Assembly (NCBI GenBank): GCA_029861865.1 | Contig: JAOTYL010000014.1 | Coordinates: 1 to 64,000 of the forward strand | DNA from: Myxococcales bacterium | Lineage (GTDB): Bacteria; Myxococcota_A; Polyangia; Polyangiales; Houyiibacteriaceae | Length of the DNA stretch: 64,000 bases | Direction of reading: 5' to 3' | Shown: positions 24,777-33,793 of the stretch, piece after piece | Layout of the letters: every line of letters starts with the position of its first letter | How positions within the stretch are numbered: the first letter of the stretch is position 1 | The notes under the pieces: generated by a model | Database searches by the model: none | Told to the model about the DNA's origin: nothing | What the model saw: only the letters and a program-made list of their open reading frames with translations | Position numbers and translations under genes: made by a program

Positions 24777-24788
24777 TCGTCATAAGAC
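24760..24788 (+). promoter_or_regulatory. Predicted promoter of the enoyl-CoA hydratase gene
   Basis: TTGACA (24760-24765) is followed after 17 bases by TAAGAC, or after 15 by CATAAG. The -35 is perfect and the -10 weak. It lies 22 bases before the ATG at 24810, with GGAGG between. Confidence 0.45.
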
Positions 24789-24809
24789 GGGTCCACGGAG
24801 GCTGAGGCT

Positions 24810-25589
24810 ATGGACCTGTCCGTATTGCAATACGAAGTCGTCGATCGGGTTGCTGTGATCCGCATGAGCCACCCGCCGGTCAACGCGTTTGGACCGGCGT
24901 TTCTCGAGGACTTCGAAAAGGTGCTCGAACGCTTGGGCAAGCGCGGGGAAGCGCGCGCCGTGCTGATCACCAGCGCAATCCCTGGTCTATTTTCAGCCGG
25001 GGACGACGTGAGCCAACTCAGGGAGATCGACGACAGCCTCCTCGAGCTACATCCAAGAGCGGTTGCGACATTCGACGCGTTCGAGGCGCTCCCGATGCCG
25101 ACCGTCGCAGCGATCAACGGACATGCCCTCGGTGGCGGTTTCGAGCTCGCGTTGACTTGTGACTTCCGATTCATGGCGACCGGTTCCGGTCTCGTTGGGC
25201 TTCCCGAAGTCCGTTTGGGAATGATCCCGGCGTTCGGTGGCACCCAACGTCTGACTCAACTGGTCGGCAAGGCCAAGGCGCTCGAGCTCATGTTCAAGGG
25301 GCTTCAGCTCGAGCCGGAAGACGCGCTGCAAGCCGGTCTCGTCACCGCGGTGTTCCCATCGGAAGAGCTCTATGAGCGTTCCCTGGACTATGCAGCTCGG
25401 CTCGCGCGTCAGGCGACCGGCGCGCTTGCAAGCATTAAGAGCGCCGTGAACATCGGGCTTCGTGAAGGGTTCAGACGCGGGATGAAGGAAGAGGCCCGCA
25501 TGTTCCGACAGAACATTCGATCGCACGATGCCAAAGAAGGCGTCGAAGCGTTTCTCGACGGACGAAAACCAAGCTTCAAAGGCCAGTGA
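24810..25589 (+). CDS. Enoyl-CoA hydratase/isomerase
   Basis: 259 residues, the usual crotonase length. The oxyanion-hole segments are present (FSAGDDVSQL at 61-70 and GHALGGGFELA at 104-114). Both catalytic Glu residues of true hydratases are there, Glu112 in GGGFELA and Glu133 in LPEVRLG. It should add water to a 2-enoyl-CoA in beta-oxidation or a related pathway. It is transcribed divergently from the TetR operon, which holds an acyl-CoA ligase, and the shared operator region suggests joint control. GGAGG stands ten bases before the ATG. Confidence 0.92.
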   Translation: MDLSVLQYEVVDRVAVIRMSHPPVNAFGPAFLEDFEKVLERLGKRGEARAVLITSAIPGLFSAGDDVSQLREIDDSLLELHPRAVATFDAFEALPMPTVAAINGHALGGGFELALTCDFRFMATGSGLVGLPEVRLGMIPAFGGTQRLTQLVGKAKALELMFKGLQLEPEDALQAGLVTAVFPSEELYERSLDYAARLARQATGALASIKSAVNIGLREGFRRGMKEEARMFRQNIRSHDAKEGVEAFLDGRKPSFKGQ

Positions 25590-25670
25590 GCGCGCTGGCT
25601 CCACGCATAGCGTCTTGCAGGGCACGCCGAATAAGAGGACTCTAGGGGCCATTCGGGAGAGCAGGCGCTC

Positions 25671-26519
25671 ATGACAGACAGAGGAATCCTGGTTATCACT
25701 GGCGCGTCGACCGGAATCGGAGCGGCGTGTGCCATAGGGTTGGCGAAGCGCGGTTACACCGTCTTTGCGGGGGTTCGCAAGCGAGAAGACGGAAGCCGGC
25801 TGCGAGCCGACGGCGGCGACAATCTCATCCCGCTCACCATCGACGTCACCGATCAAACGACGATCGATGCCGCGGCAGAGCGCGTCCAACGGGAGCGGCA
25901 GGGACGGCCACTTCGAGGGCTCTTCAACAATGCCGGAATCTCGGTCAATGGGCCTCTCGAGTTCATAAAGCCGGAAGACTTGCGTTGGCAATTGGAGGTC
26001 AACTGCGTGGGACAGCTCGCGGTGACCCAAGCGTTCCTACCGATGATCCTCGAGTCGAAGGGTAGGATCATCACGACCGGTTCGGTCGGGGGTTTCGTGA
26101 CGACTCCGATGCTGGGTCCCTATTGCATGTCCAAGTACGCGATTGAAGCATTCAGCGATGCGCTCCGGGTCGAGCTGGCGCCTCAAGGCGTTCACGTGGT
26201 GCTGCTCCAACCCGCCTCGATCGCAACGCCGATTTGGGACAAGGGCCGAGACGGTGCCGAGGAAATGATTAGCCATGCCCCGCCAGCCTTCGACGAGCGC
26301 TACGGCCGCTTCGTCAGTGGGATCCGAAAGTTCGCAGAGGAGGGCAAGTCCACCGCTGCCGATCCCAAAGTCGTTCTCGACGCCGTCATCCATGCGCTGG
26401 AGTCTCCGAGGCCGAAGACGCGTTACGTGATGGGTACGGGCGCAGGCCAGCGAAAGTTCCTCAGGATGCTACCGGATCGTCTCCGGGATCGTGCGCTTTT
26501 GAAAGCGTTCGGCTTCTGA
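25671..26519 (+). CDS. Short-chain dehydrogenase/reductase
   Basis: 282 residues. TGASTGIG (10-17), NNAG (86-89), Ser138 and YCMSK (Tyr151, Lys155) define a classical SDR. The run AGVRKREDGSRL after beta-2 and the overall length resemble the retinol/17-beta-hydroxysteroid dehydrogenase branch that acts on hydrophobic alcohols. It lies 81 bases after the hydratase on the same strand and may share its transcript. The C-terminal part (KFLRMLPDRLRDRALLKAFGF) is amphipathic and could associate with membrane. The substrate is unknown. Confidence 0.88.
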   Translation: MTDRGILVITGASTGIGAACAIGLAKRGYTVFAGVRKREDGSRLRADGGDNLIPLTIDVTDQTTIDAAAERVQRERQGRPLRGLFNNAGISVNGPLEFIKPEDLRWQLEVNCVGQLAVTQAFLPMILESKGRIITTGSVGGFVTTPMLGPYCMSKYAIEAFSDALRVELAPQGVHVVLLQPASIATPIWDKGRDGAEEMISHAPPAFDERYGRFVSGIRKFAEEGKSTAADPKVVLDAVIHALESPRPKTRYVMGTGAGQRKFLRMLPDRLRDRALLKAFGF

Positions 26520-26548
26520 TTGGCGCGAAGCGATTGCGGACGCTCGTG

Positions 26549-27862
26549 TTAAGCCGCTCGCGCGGGCAGTAGCTCGATCACCGGTCCGTGCCGAAGCGTG
26601 TGGCAGATTCCCCGATAAAAACCGAGAGACTCGTAGACAGCGGCGGTGATCGTCGTCGTGCGCGCCTGGCCGGTGACTGAAAGCGGGAAGCCGTTGTGAC
26701 TGAGCGCCGCAGAGAGCCCGAGCTCAGGGTTGGCCCATCCACCGGTTCCGCCCGTGCCATAGTGGCCAAACGCGCTCGGAACATCCATGAGCAGCGCGTC
26801 GGCACGGTGGTAGCCAAGGCGCCAATGCAGCGGATAGATAATGACTTTGTCGGCGCGCTTTGACTGAACCTCCGCCGACTCGGCGACGATCGCTTCCCGA
26901 ATGAGCCGTACGCCATCGAGCTCTCCACCAAGGGAAAGCGCCGAGTACATCTTTGCGAGCGACCGTGCCGTGAAGACGCCGTTCATCGCGGGAAGGCATG
27001 CCTTCCAAAACGCGGGATGAGTAAAGAGCTCTTTCACGTGCCCAGGTGTGATGCCTCGACGCACTAGACTGCGGAGTGGACCAGGAGGCATCCACGAAGG
27101 CGCGCTGTACTCGGTCGGCAACGGTGCTGCGCCATGGCGCCGAAGGGCAGGCACGCCCACCAAATCGGCGAGCCGATCGATCTGCCCGTCCGCCTCCCCA
27201 ATATAGAGGCCGTCGAGTGCGAGTGGCTCGACGATGCGCTTCTGGATGAACTCTGGGAAGGGCATTCCCGACACGCGGTGAATCAGCTCGCCCACCAGCC
27301 ATCCGAAGGTGATCGCGTGATATGCGTTGGCCGTTCCGGGATGGAAATCGGGCTCGGTGTCTGCGAGTCGATCGACGATCAGATCCCAGTCGAGGATGTC
27401 GGTGAGCTGATCGACCAGGGGCACGACCCGGTGAAGCCCCGCCTGGTGGGCCAGTACGTGTCGAACGGTGATTTTTTCTTTGCCGTTGCGACCAAACTCA
27501 GGCCAGTAGCGGGCAACGGGAGCGTCGTACTCGAGCAAACCTTCGGATGCGAGGATGTGGACGGCCGTCGCCGCCACGCCCTTGGTTGCCGAAAAGCAGA
27601 TCGACATCGTATCGCGTTCCCAGGGCGCACCATCGTGCCGGGCCTGGCCGGCCCAAATGTCGACCACGCACTTCCCCTCGAGGTAGACCGAAGCAGCACC
27701 ACCACCTCCGTAGTAGGCGACCTGTTTTCGGAGGACGGTGGCGACCGGCTCGAAGCGAGGGTCGTAGTCCCCGTGGATTTGGATGTCTTTACGCAAACCT
27801 TTTTCCAAGAAAGCAGTCCTCAAAAATGGTGGCAATAAAGTGACGCGACCCGACCGAGCCAC
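26549..27862 (-). CDS. Serine hydrolase of the beta-lactamase/class C (EstB-like) family
   Basis: Up to 437 residues. Nucleophile motif SATK (Ser91, Lys94) and a Tyr motif YHA (Tyr181, in ANAYHAITFGW) fit the class C beta-lactamase/esterase family; the third motif appears as HYGTGG near residue 370. No signal peptide is evident, so a cytoplasmic esterase or transferase is more likely than an antibiotic-degrading enzyme. The frame opens with a GTG at 27862 that lacks a ribosome site. A TTG at 27808 has GAGGA eight bases upstream and may be the real start. It converges with the SDR gene at 26519. Confidence 0.85.
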   Translation of the reverse strand: MARSGRVTLLPPFLRTAFLEKGLRKDIQIHGDYDPRFEPVATVLRKQVAYYGGGGAASVYLEGKCVVDIWAGQARHDGAPWERDTMSICFSATKGVAATAVHILASEGLLEYDAPVARYWPEFGRNGKEKITVRHVLAHQAGLHRVVPLVDQLTDILDWDLIVDRLADTEPDFHPGTANAYHAITFGWLVGELIHRVSGMPFPEFIQKRIVEPLALDGLYIGEADGQIDRLADLVGVPALRRHGAAPLPTEYSAPSWMPPGPLRSLVRRGITPGHVKELFTHPAFWKACLPAMNGVFTARSLAKMYSALSLGGELDGVRLIREAIVAESAEVQSKRADKVIIYPLHWRLGYHRADALLMDVPSAFGHYGTGGTGGWANPELGLSAALSHNGFPLSVTGQARTTTITAAVYESLGFYRGICHTLRHGPVIELLPARAA

Positions 27863-27931
27863 ACCGGGCCCGTCGACGCGGCCTTAGCCTGGGGTCGTTG
27901 ACGCACCGTGTCAACCAGCAGATTTGCTGGA

Positions 27932-29107
27932 TTATCGCTCGGTCCGGCGCCACCGGCGCTCCCTGCGACCGAGCGAGAACGACAAGTAGAGCGGGATTTT
28001 CCACAAGAGATAGAGGGGGGCCACCAGCAGGTATCGAAAGGGTACCGACTTCCGACCGTAACGCACCCAGGCAAGCCCGACCGCAATCGCCACCGCCGTG
28101 AGCGCGGCACTAGCAAACCATAGCGGAAGCACTGAGCCTTCCGCCATCACGAGTGCTGCCGCCGCTCCGGTCGTCAGAACCGACAGCCCAACCAGCAACG
28201 CGAGTGGCGGAACCATCAGGTCTGCTCCCAACGCCACGAGCCCCAAATCCAACCGGCTGAAGCCCGCCAGCACCAAACGCGGCCCCTGTCGCAAGAGCGT
28301 CCCTAGCTGTCCGTGCTCCCAACGCTTGCGCTGTTGCATCGCGGCGCTGGTACTCGTCGGCAACTCGCTCGTCACTTGCGCTTCGATACTGTGAAACGGT
28401 GGCGCCCCGGCTCGCGCAAGCTCGATACCGAGGAGCAGATCTTCGACGAGGTGCGAACGAAGGGGCGGCGCATCCCGCAGCAGGACCCAGGGGAATGCCA
28501 TGCCGCTTCCGGTGAGCTGACATGGAAGCCCTAGACGCCGAAGCCCACGAGGACGCACTCGATTGCGAACCAAGAGCGCCAACATCGAAACCATCGATAA
28601 AGGCGTTCGCGTGGGAGGCACGAACGTGTATTCCGCTTGCACCGGTCGGCCGAGCGCCAACGCCTGTGCGGCGAGAAGGTGGATCGAACCCGGTTGCAGG
28701 CGACAGTCCGCATCGACGACGACGACCACGGTTGGCGGGTTCGACTCGAGCCATTCCACGCCAAAGCGGAGCGCATAGCCCTTTCCTCGATGCTTAGGGT
28801 CTTGGCGTCTGATCGCCGTCGCACCGGCGGCGGTTGCTCGTTCAGCCGTGTCGTCGGTACAGTTGTCAGCAACGACGACGAGGCGATCGCCTTTTCCTAA
28901 CTCGCCTTTCAGCGCCGCAACGGTCCCACCGATCGACGCGCTTTCGTCATGTGCCGGTACGAGGACGACGGTGGTAGCGCTCGGGGGTAGCTCCTCGACG
29001 CGGGGACGAAGTGGAAAGAGGCTCGCAACGCACTCGACGAGGAACACGAGCGAAGGCACCAGGACGATCAGCGCCAGCGTCCCAATCGCGTACGTCAGCA
29101 CTGTCAA
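27932..29107 (-). CDS. Membrane-bound family 2 glycosyltransferase (processive type)
   Basis: 391 residues. The N-terminal TM helix (about 6-28) is followed by a GT-A catalytic domain: VLVPAHDES (48-56), DNCTDD, the metal-binding DAD at 132-134, HLVEDLLLG with the catalytic Asp, and QQRKRW matching Q-x-x-R-W. That last motif marks the processive cellulose/hyaluronan/poly-GlcNAc synthase branch. About four TM helices follow (after residue 290). It should polymerise or transfer sugar on the cytoplasmic face and extrude or hand on the product. It is isolated, with no exopolysaccharide operon around it, so the sugar and acceptor are unknown. Confidence 0.88.
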   Translation of the reverse strand: MTVLTYAIGTLALIVLVPSLVFLVECVASLFPLRPRVEELPPSATTVVLVPAHDESASIGGTVAALKGELGKGDRLVVVADNCTDDTAERATAAGATAIRRQDPKHRGKGYALRFGVEWLESNPPTVVVVVDADCRLQPGSIHLLAAQALALGRPVQAEYTFVPPTRTPLSMVSMLALLVRNRVRPRGLRRLGLPCQLTGSGMAFPWVLLRDAPPLRSHLVEDLLLGIELARAGAPPFHSIEAQVTSELPTSTSAAMQQRKRWEHGQLGTLLRQGPRLVLAGFSRLDLGLVALGADLMVPPLALLVGLSVLTTGAAAALVMAEGSVLPLWFASAALTAVAIAVGLAWVRYGRKSVPFRYLLVAPLYLLWKIPLYLSFSLGRRERRWRRTER

Positions 29108-29186
29108 GACGCTGCTCCCGAGCCCGGCGGCTTGCGAGCGATTCCGTGCTTATCTGGGGTCCAGCTAGCCTTCATCCAGTAACAGC

Positions 29187-30152
29187 CTAGCGCGTCAGGC
29201 CCAGCGCGTCTCGATATGCACCATCACTCGCTGCGTTGTGATTCCAGTAGTCGTCGATGATCGCGTGGGTGCGCACCGCGGTGGTGCGCTGCGGCCCAAC
29301 GTTCTCCTCCCAGGCCTGAATGACGTGTGGGAAATCGGGCTCGTAATAGATGATCAAATGGCGAGCGAGCGCCTGGTATCTGACCTCCAACGCCCCGAGC
29401 GGATGATCGACCAAATCGGTTTCCGCGTTCGGCCTTTGGGTGACGATCGCTGGGTAAGCGCGCAACGCCTTGTGACGTAGCCTAATGTAGTCGAGCGCGG
29501 GGATGATCTCTTGGGCGCCCTGCCGAATGCCTGAAGGGTCGATCCGGATCTGCGCCCAGATCCCGTCCTCCAAGATCGCGTTGGGCATCGTCGTTTGCTG
29601 GTCCCCGTCGTCCTGAAAGTAAGAATGCATCAGCGTGCGGAGCCCATCCTTCCGACGATTGATCTGACTGTAGACCTGACCACACCACTCCTGAATCGTG
29701 CTACTGACCTTGAGTGTTTCGGAGCCAGGAGGGCGCGTCGGAGTAAAAGATGATGTCATCAGGGTGTAGGGGTAGATGCCCGTGTAAAAGCGACGATACG
29801 CGTTGAGCTTGAGCACCGAGATCGCATCGGGCGACTCGCCGTGCTCCTGCTTGACCTGCAACTTGGGCAGGAAATCTTCGGTGACGAACACCAAAACCGC
29901 TTCGCCGTCGTGCAAGTCCCCGTAACGGGCCTGGCGCAGCGCGTAGCGGGTCAGCTCGGCTTTTCCTCGATACCAGTACGAGTCGAACGTCGGGTGTTGT
30001 TCGGAAAAGCTTTCCGGGCTCGGCAACATCAGTGAAGACGACCCGGTCGCCACCCGTGAAGCAACCGGTCCTCGTTCGTCTTGGTCGTCGCAAGCTCCGA
30101 GAGGCAGCAGCATCAGACCTGACAGAATGACGAGACAACGGCTCATGACCAT
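29187..30152 (-). CDS. Hypothetical lipoprotein
   Basis: 321 residues from the ATG at 30152, with AAGG six bases upstream. A longer frame exists to 30425 but runs antisense over the MBL gene and is unlikely. The signal ends in LPLGAC, a lipobox. The mature part (about 300 residues) is mixed alpha/beta, with YWYRGKAELTRYALRQARYGDLH near its start and many Tyr and Trp. I recognise no family with certainty; the pattern recalls lipoproteins of unknown function in marine and myxobacterial genomes. It lies upstream of the glycosyltransferase on the same strand, with 79 bases between, and divergent from the MBL hydrolase. Confidence 0.7.
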   Translation of the reverse strand: MVMSRCLVILSGLMLLPLGACDDQDERGPVASRVATGSSSLMLPSPESFSEQHPTFDSYWYRGKAELTRYALRQARYGDLHDGEAVLVFVTEDFLPKLQVKQEHGESPDAISVLKLNAYRRFYTGIYPYTLMTSSFTPTRPPGSETLKVSSTIQEWCGQVYSQINRRKDGLRTLMHSYFQDDGDQQTTMPNAILEDGIWAQIRIDPSGIRQGAQEIIPALDYIRLRHKALRAYPAIVTQRPNAETDLVDHPLGALEVRYQALARHLIIYYEPDFPHVIQAWEENVGPQRTTAVRTHAIIDDYWNHNAASDGAYRDALGLTR

Positions 30153-30236
30153 GAACCTTGGTCCGCCACTTGGTGGCGTCAAATCGATCTCAGGTGCGGG
30201 CTGTCCTCGTATGGTAGCCTCGTGGCGGAGGCGCGC

Positions 30237-30980
30237 ATGGGGCCCGTAGAAGTGCATTTTGTGGGTAGTGGCGATGCGTTTGGCAGCGGCGGTCGGTTTC
30301 AGACCTGCATCGCGATCCGCAGCTCGGACGATCTCTTTCTGGTCGATTGCGGGGCATCTTCGCTGATCGCCATGCGGCAGCAGAAAATTGAGCCGCGCGA
30401 CGTGAGTAAGATCCTCATCACACACTTACACGGAGACCACTTTGGTGGGCTTCCGTTCTTTCTGCTCGAAGCACAGCTGGTTTCGAAGCGCACCGCGCCA
30501 CTTACGATCGTGGGGCCGCCCGGTCTCGAGAAGCGGCTCATCGAGGCGATGGAGGTGCTCTTTGCAGGGTCGTCCAAAGTCGAGCCCAACTTCGATGTTC
30601 GCTTCGTCGAGCTCAAAGCACGGACCCCCACGGCGGTCGACAGCATCGAGGTGACCGCGTTTCCCGCGGCTCACTTCAGCGGTGCCCCGTCGTACAGCCT
30701 GCGCGTAGAGACTAAAGGAAAGGTGTTCGTATACTCGGGCGACACTCAGTGGACGGACACCTTGATCGAGGCATCAGCTGAGGCGGACCTGTTCGTATGC
30801 GAGTCCTATGTGTTCGAAAAAGAAGTCGCGCTCCACAATAGTTACCGCAACATCATGGAGCATCGCTCGCGCCTCACGTGCAAGCGAATCATGCTCACAC
30901 ACATGAGCGAGGATGTGTTGGCGCGCGCCTCCGAGGTCGAGCTTCCGATGGCGAAGGATGGGCTCACTCTCACCCTTTGA
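30237..30980 (+). CDS. MBL-fold metallo-hydrolase (RNase Z-like)
   Basis: 247 residues from the ATG at 30237; a GTG at 30222 would add five. The metal motif HLHGDH gives His63, His65, Asp67 and His68. The later ligands appear in PAAHFSG (His), YSGDT (Asp) and a terminal LTHMS (His). The start (VEVHFVGSGDAFGSGGRFQTC) resembles the ElaC/RNase Z subgroup and PhnP-like hydrolases. The length fits those hydrolases, but the tRNA-clamping arm of true RNase Z is not evident, so the substrate could be a phosphodiester other than tRNA. It is a cytoplasmic enzyme with two metal ions, probably zinc. Confidence 0.85.
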   Translation: MGPVEVHFVGSGDAFGSGGRFQTCIAIRSSDDLFLVDCGASSLIAMRQQKIEPRDVSKILITHLHGDHFGGLPFFLLEAQLVSKRTAPLTIVGPPGLEKRLIEAMEVLFAGSSKVEPNFDVRFVELKARTPTAVDSIEVTAFPAAHFSGAPSYSLRVETKGKVFVYSGDTQWTDTLIEASAEADLFVCESYVFEKEVALHNSYRNIMEHRSRLTCKRIMLTHMSEDVLARASEVELPMAKDGLTLTL

Positions 30981-31001
30981 AAAAGGGGACTGTTCCCTTT
31001 A
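30980..31001. terminator. REP-like palindrome / weak terminator
   Basis: AAAGGGGA and TTCCCTTT (one G-T wobble) flank a three-base loop at 30982-31000, directly after the MBL stop codon and before the aldo/keto reductase start. Similar AAAGGGGACTGTCCCC elements occur as dispersed repeats in some marine genomes, by my recollection. It may end transcription in either direction. Confidence 0.45.
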
Positions 31002-31011
31002 GTATCCGGGG

Positions 31012-32013
31012 GTGAGGTACACGCATTTAGGGCGGACGGGGGTTAGCGTTTCGCGGATCTGTCTCGGGTGTATGAGTTACGGCACGCCGAAGTGGCGGCC
31101 GTGGGTGCACGATGCCGACGCTTCGGCGCCTTTCTTCAAGCGAGCGATTGAGGCTGGCATCAATTTTTTCGATACGGCCGACATGTATTCCCTCGGGGTG
31201 AGCGAGGAGGTGACCGGCCGGTGGCTTCGCGAGTACGGCGTTCTCGACGAGATCGTGATCGGAACCAAGGTCTTCTTCCCGATGAACGACCGTCCCAACA
31301 TGGGTGGGCTTTCGCGGAAGCACATCCAGCAAGCATGTGAGCAGAGCCTGCGACGGTTGGGAGTCGAGACGATCGACCTCTACCAGATCCATCGCCTCGA
31401 TCCGAACACGCCCATGGAAGAGATGCTTGCTGCCCTCGATCAGCTGGTCACGCAGGGCAAAGTTCGGTACATCGGCGCGAGCTCGATGTACGCATGGCAG
31501 TTTCAAAGGCTGCTCTCGATGTCGGAGCTCAACGGTTGGGCGCGGTTCGCTACGATGCAGAACCACTACAATCTGATCTATCGGGAAGAGGAGCGCGAGA
31601 TGATGCCGCTCTGCGAGGCTGAGGGGATCGGTGTGATTCCGTGGTCGCCGCTGGCCCGCGGGATGCTTGCAGGGACGCGGAGCAAGTTGGGTGACGGCTC
31701 CACCAGCCGGTCATCGAGCGATGGGCTCGACAAGATCTTATACGACCAGCCTTCCGACTGGGACGTCGTCGACGCGGTCAAGAAGGTAGCGGCCGAACGG
31801 GGTGATCCGCCGGCTCGTGTCGCGCTAGCTTGGCTCCTCCATAAGCCCGGAGTGACCGCCCCAATTGTGGGTGCCACCAAGCTCGAGCATCTCGACGACG
31901 CTACTGCGGCGACCGCAATCGAGCTGAGCGCCGATGAAGTCGCCATTCTCGAAGAACCGTACCGCGCGCATCCGGTCAAGGGCATGGAACCGCCACGCAG
32001 CTCGGCGAAGTAG
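31012..32013 (+). CDS. Aldo/keto reductase
   Basis: 333 residues beginning at a GTG. The catalytic tetrad is complete: Asp54 and Tyr59 (FFDTADMYS), Lys86 (IGTKV) and His127 (YQIHRLD). The long loop between beta-1 and alpha-1 and the late segment (GVTAPIVGATKLEHLDDATAA) fit the AKR11/YghZ-like branch that uses NADPH to reduce aldehydes and ketones. It is a single-gene unit between the MBL gene and a convergent SDR. The natural substrate cannot be told from the sequence. Confidence 0.92.
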   Translation: MRYTHLGRTGVSVSRICLGCMSYGTPKWRPWVHDADASAPFFKRAIEAGINFFDTADMYSLGVSEEVTGRWLREYGVLDEIVIGTKVFFPMNDRPNMGGLSRKHIQQACEQSLRRLGVETIDLYQIHRLDPNTPMEEMLAALDQLVTQGKVRYIGASSMYAWQFQRLLSMSELNGWARFATMQNHYNLIYREEEREMMPLCEAEGIGVIPWSPLARGMLAGTRSKLGDGSTSRSSSDGLDKILYDQPSDWDVVDAVKKVAAERGDPPARVALAWLLHKPGVTAPIVGATKLEHLDDATAATAIELSADEVAILEEPYRAHPVKGMEPPRSSAK

Positions 32014-32016
32014 CGG

Positions 32017-32853
32017 TCAGGCCTCGTCGAGCTCCGAGCGCAAGCTTCGGATCATCAAGCGCTCGTAGAGGCCAGGCGCGACGCGCGACAGGAGCGCGCT
32101 GGTTTTGCCGACCGGGGTGAGAACGAGGCGCCTCCGTCCCGCCTGCGCGGCCTTCAACACTTCTCTAGCCACATCGTCCGGATCGCTGAGTCGCCCGATC
32201 TTGGAGCGTGGTCTGTTGATGCGTTGTCCGTCTCCGCCGAGCGTCGATGCTTCTAGGCCCGTCTCTACAAACGAAGGACATGCCATCAACACGCCGACGC
32301 CCTCGCTGGCGACCTCGGCGCCGAGGCTCTCGAAGAGACCGTGCATCGCGTGCTTCGAGGCAGCGTATCCACTGCGTCCGTAGAGCGGTGCCAGCCCTGC
32401 GATGCTCGAAATCGCGATGATCAGCCCTTCGTTCGTGACCAAGTCGGACATGCAGGCTTGGGTGCAATGTATCGCGCCGAACAGGTTCACCTCCATCACG
32501 CGGCGAAAGACTTCGGGGCGGGTGTCTGCGAAGGCGCTTCGATGCACGATGCCGGCATTGTTGATCAGAACATCGATGCTTCCGAGCGCTTCACGAACGG
32601 CCGTTATCGCGGTCTCTACTTCCCCTCTGTCGGTGATGTCGCAGGGCACGGCCAAAGACTCGATAGCCAAGCTCTCCAGCTCCTCGCGGGCCGCGCTCAA
32701 CGGACTCGATGGTAAGTCGACGATGGCGATCTTGGCACCCGCGCCTCCAAAGCTTCGGCCAAGCGCGCGTCCGATGCCGCCCGCGCCGCCTGTGATGACG
32801 ACCGTGCGTCCTCGGAAGTCACGCCGAGGCAAGAAGACCCCGCGCGCGGGCAT
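32017..32853 (-). CDS. Short-chain dehydrogenase/reductase
   Basis: 278 residues from the ATG at 32853, overlapping the upstream epimerase gene by 35 bases; the frame opens further upstream but only as a shadow of that gene. TGGAGGIG, INNAG and the YAASK catalytic pair (in GRSGYAASKHAMHG) define a classical SDR. The acidic residue at the end of beta-2 (IVDLPSS) favours NAD. The C-terminal basic segment (VGKTSALLSRVAPGLYERLMIRSL) resembles membrane-associated lipid SDRs. It is last of three overlapping genes with a TPP enzyme and an epimerase, so these three probably act on one pathway. Confidence 0.88.
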   Translation of the reverse strand: MPARGVFLPRRDFRGRTVVITGGAGGIGRALGRSFGGAGAKIAIVDLPSSPLSAAREELESLAIESLAVPCDITDRGEVETAITAVREALGSIDVLINNAGIVHRSAFADTRPEVFRRVMEVNLFGAIHCTQACMSDLVTNEGLIIAISSIAGLAPLYGRSGYAASKHAMHGLFESLGAEVASEGVGVLMACPSFVETGLEASTLGGDGQRINRPRSKIGRLSDPDDVAREVLKAAQAGRRRLVLTPVGKTSALLSRVAPGLYERLMIRSLRSELDEA

Positions 32854-33793
32854 AGAGCTCGAAAGCCTCACGGCTGGTGAGCTGAGGAATGTAGCCGTAC
32901 TCCTCCTTGAGGCGACGGTTCGAGAGCACGGGCCGGTAGCGCAGGAACGCGACACGCTCGGGTCCGTTCTCGGTCAAGCCCAACTTCTTCAGTGCCATCA
33001 GGATCGCCTTCACCACTGAAGCCGGAAGCGGCACATAAGGCTTGTTGAGCATCCGTGCGATCTCGCGGGGAGTGAGCGCCCCATCGCCGGCCTGGTTGTA
33101 GATCCCGACTTTGTCGGAGAAGACGGCATCGACCAGACACGCGACCAAGTCCTGATCCCAGATGAAGACGAACGGCGAGTCCGAGCCCGCAATACCCAGG
33201 ATCACCGGTTTCTCGAAGAGATCCGTAACCGGGCTGTGCACCTCTTCCCCGACGACCGTGCCCGGTCGAAAGACGATCTGCCGAAGCTCGGGATGCTCTT
33301 CGCGCCAGCGAGCCAGCATGCCTTCGACGAGGCGCTTGTTCTTCGAATACTCGAACTCGTCGTTGCCCCGCAGTGGGTCGTCCTCATCGAGCCAGTCGGG
33401 ATTGTCGGGGTGGTAGCCGTAGGCCGCGCCGCTCGAGGTGACGATCAGCCTGTTGGCGCCCGAGCTCTCGCACGCGTCGAGGACGTTTTTCGTGCCGAGG
33501 ACGTCGACCCGGTACGCGAGGTCCGCGGGCGCGTGTTTGGGCGCACGAACGATCGACGCCAGATGTACGACCGTGTCGATCCCGTACTGGCGAAACAGGT
33601 CTTTGAGCGCGGGGTCGCAGATGTCGCCGTGTTCGTAGACGACCCCCTCGAGCCGCTCGAAAGGGTCGACCTCGGTCCAGTCCAACGCGACCAGCGCTGA
33701 GAGCTCATCCAAACGCTTGGCGAGGGCCGCAACGCAGAGGCGACCGACGTAGCCGGCCGCCCCGGTCACCAAGACCGCGGGGCCCGCACCCAT
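32819..33793 (-). CDS. NAD-dependent epimerase/dehydratase (extended SDR)
   Basis: 324 residues from the ATG at 33793, which overlaps the TPP-enzyme stop by one base. VTGAAGYVGRLC near the start gives the nucleotide site, and the YSKNKRLVEG segment carries the YxxxK pair. The acidic ALDWTEVD after beta-2 suggests NAD. The pattern FLRYRPVLSNRRLKEEYGYIP near the end is typical of extended SDRs that reduce or epimerise hydroxyls on sugars or lipids. It is the middle gene of a tight operon with a TPP enzyme and a second SDR. The exact reaction is unknown. Confidence 0.85.
   Translation of the reverse strand: MGAGPAVLVTGAAGYVGRLCVAALAKRLDELSALVALDWTEVDPFERLEGVVYEHGDICDPALKDLFRQYGIDTVVHLASIVRAPKHAPADLAYRVDVLGTKNVLDACESSGANRLIVTSSGAAYGYHPDNPDWLDEDDPLRGNDEFEYSKNKRLVEGMLARWREEHPELRQIVFRPGTVVGEEVHSPVTDLFEKPVILGIAGSDSPFVFIWDQDLVACLVDAVFSDKVGIYNQAGDGALTPREIARMLNKPYVPLPASVVKAILMALKKLGLTENGPERVAFLRYRPVLSNRRLKEEYGYIPQLTSREAFELYARARGLLASA

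Noticed and set aside
26549-27862. Antibiotic resistance beta-lactamase
   Set aside because: The fold is of the class C family, but there is no signal peptide and many such proteins are esterases, so resistance is not supported.
30153-30425. N-terminal extension of the hypothetical lipoprotein gene
   Set aside because: It would run antisense over the MBL gene and bury the signal peptide inside the protein.
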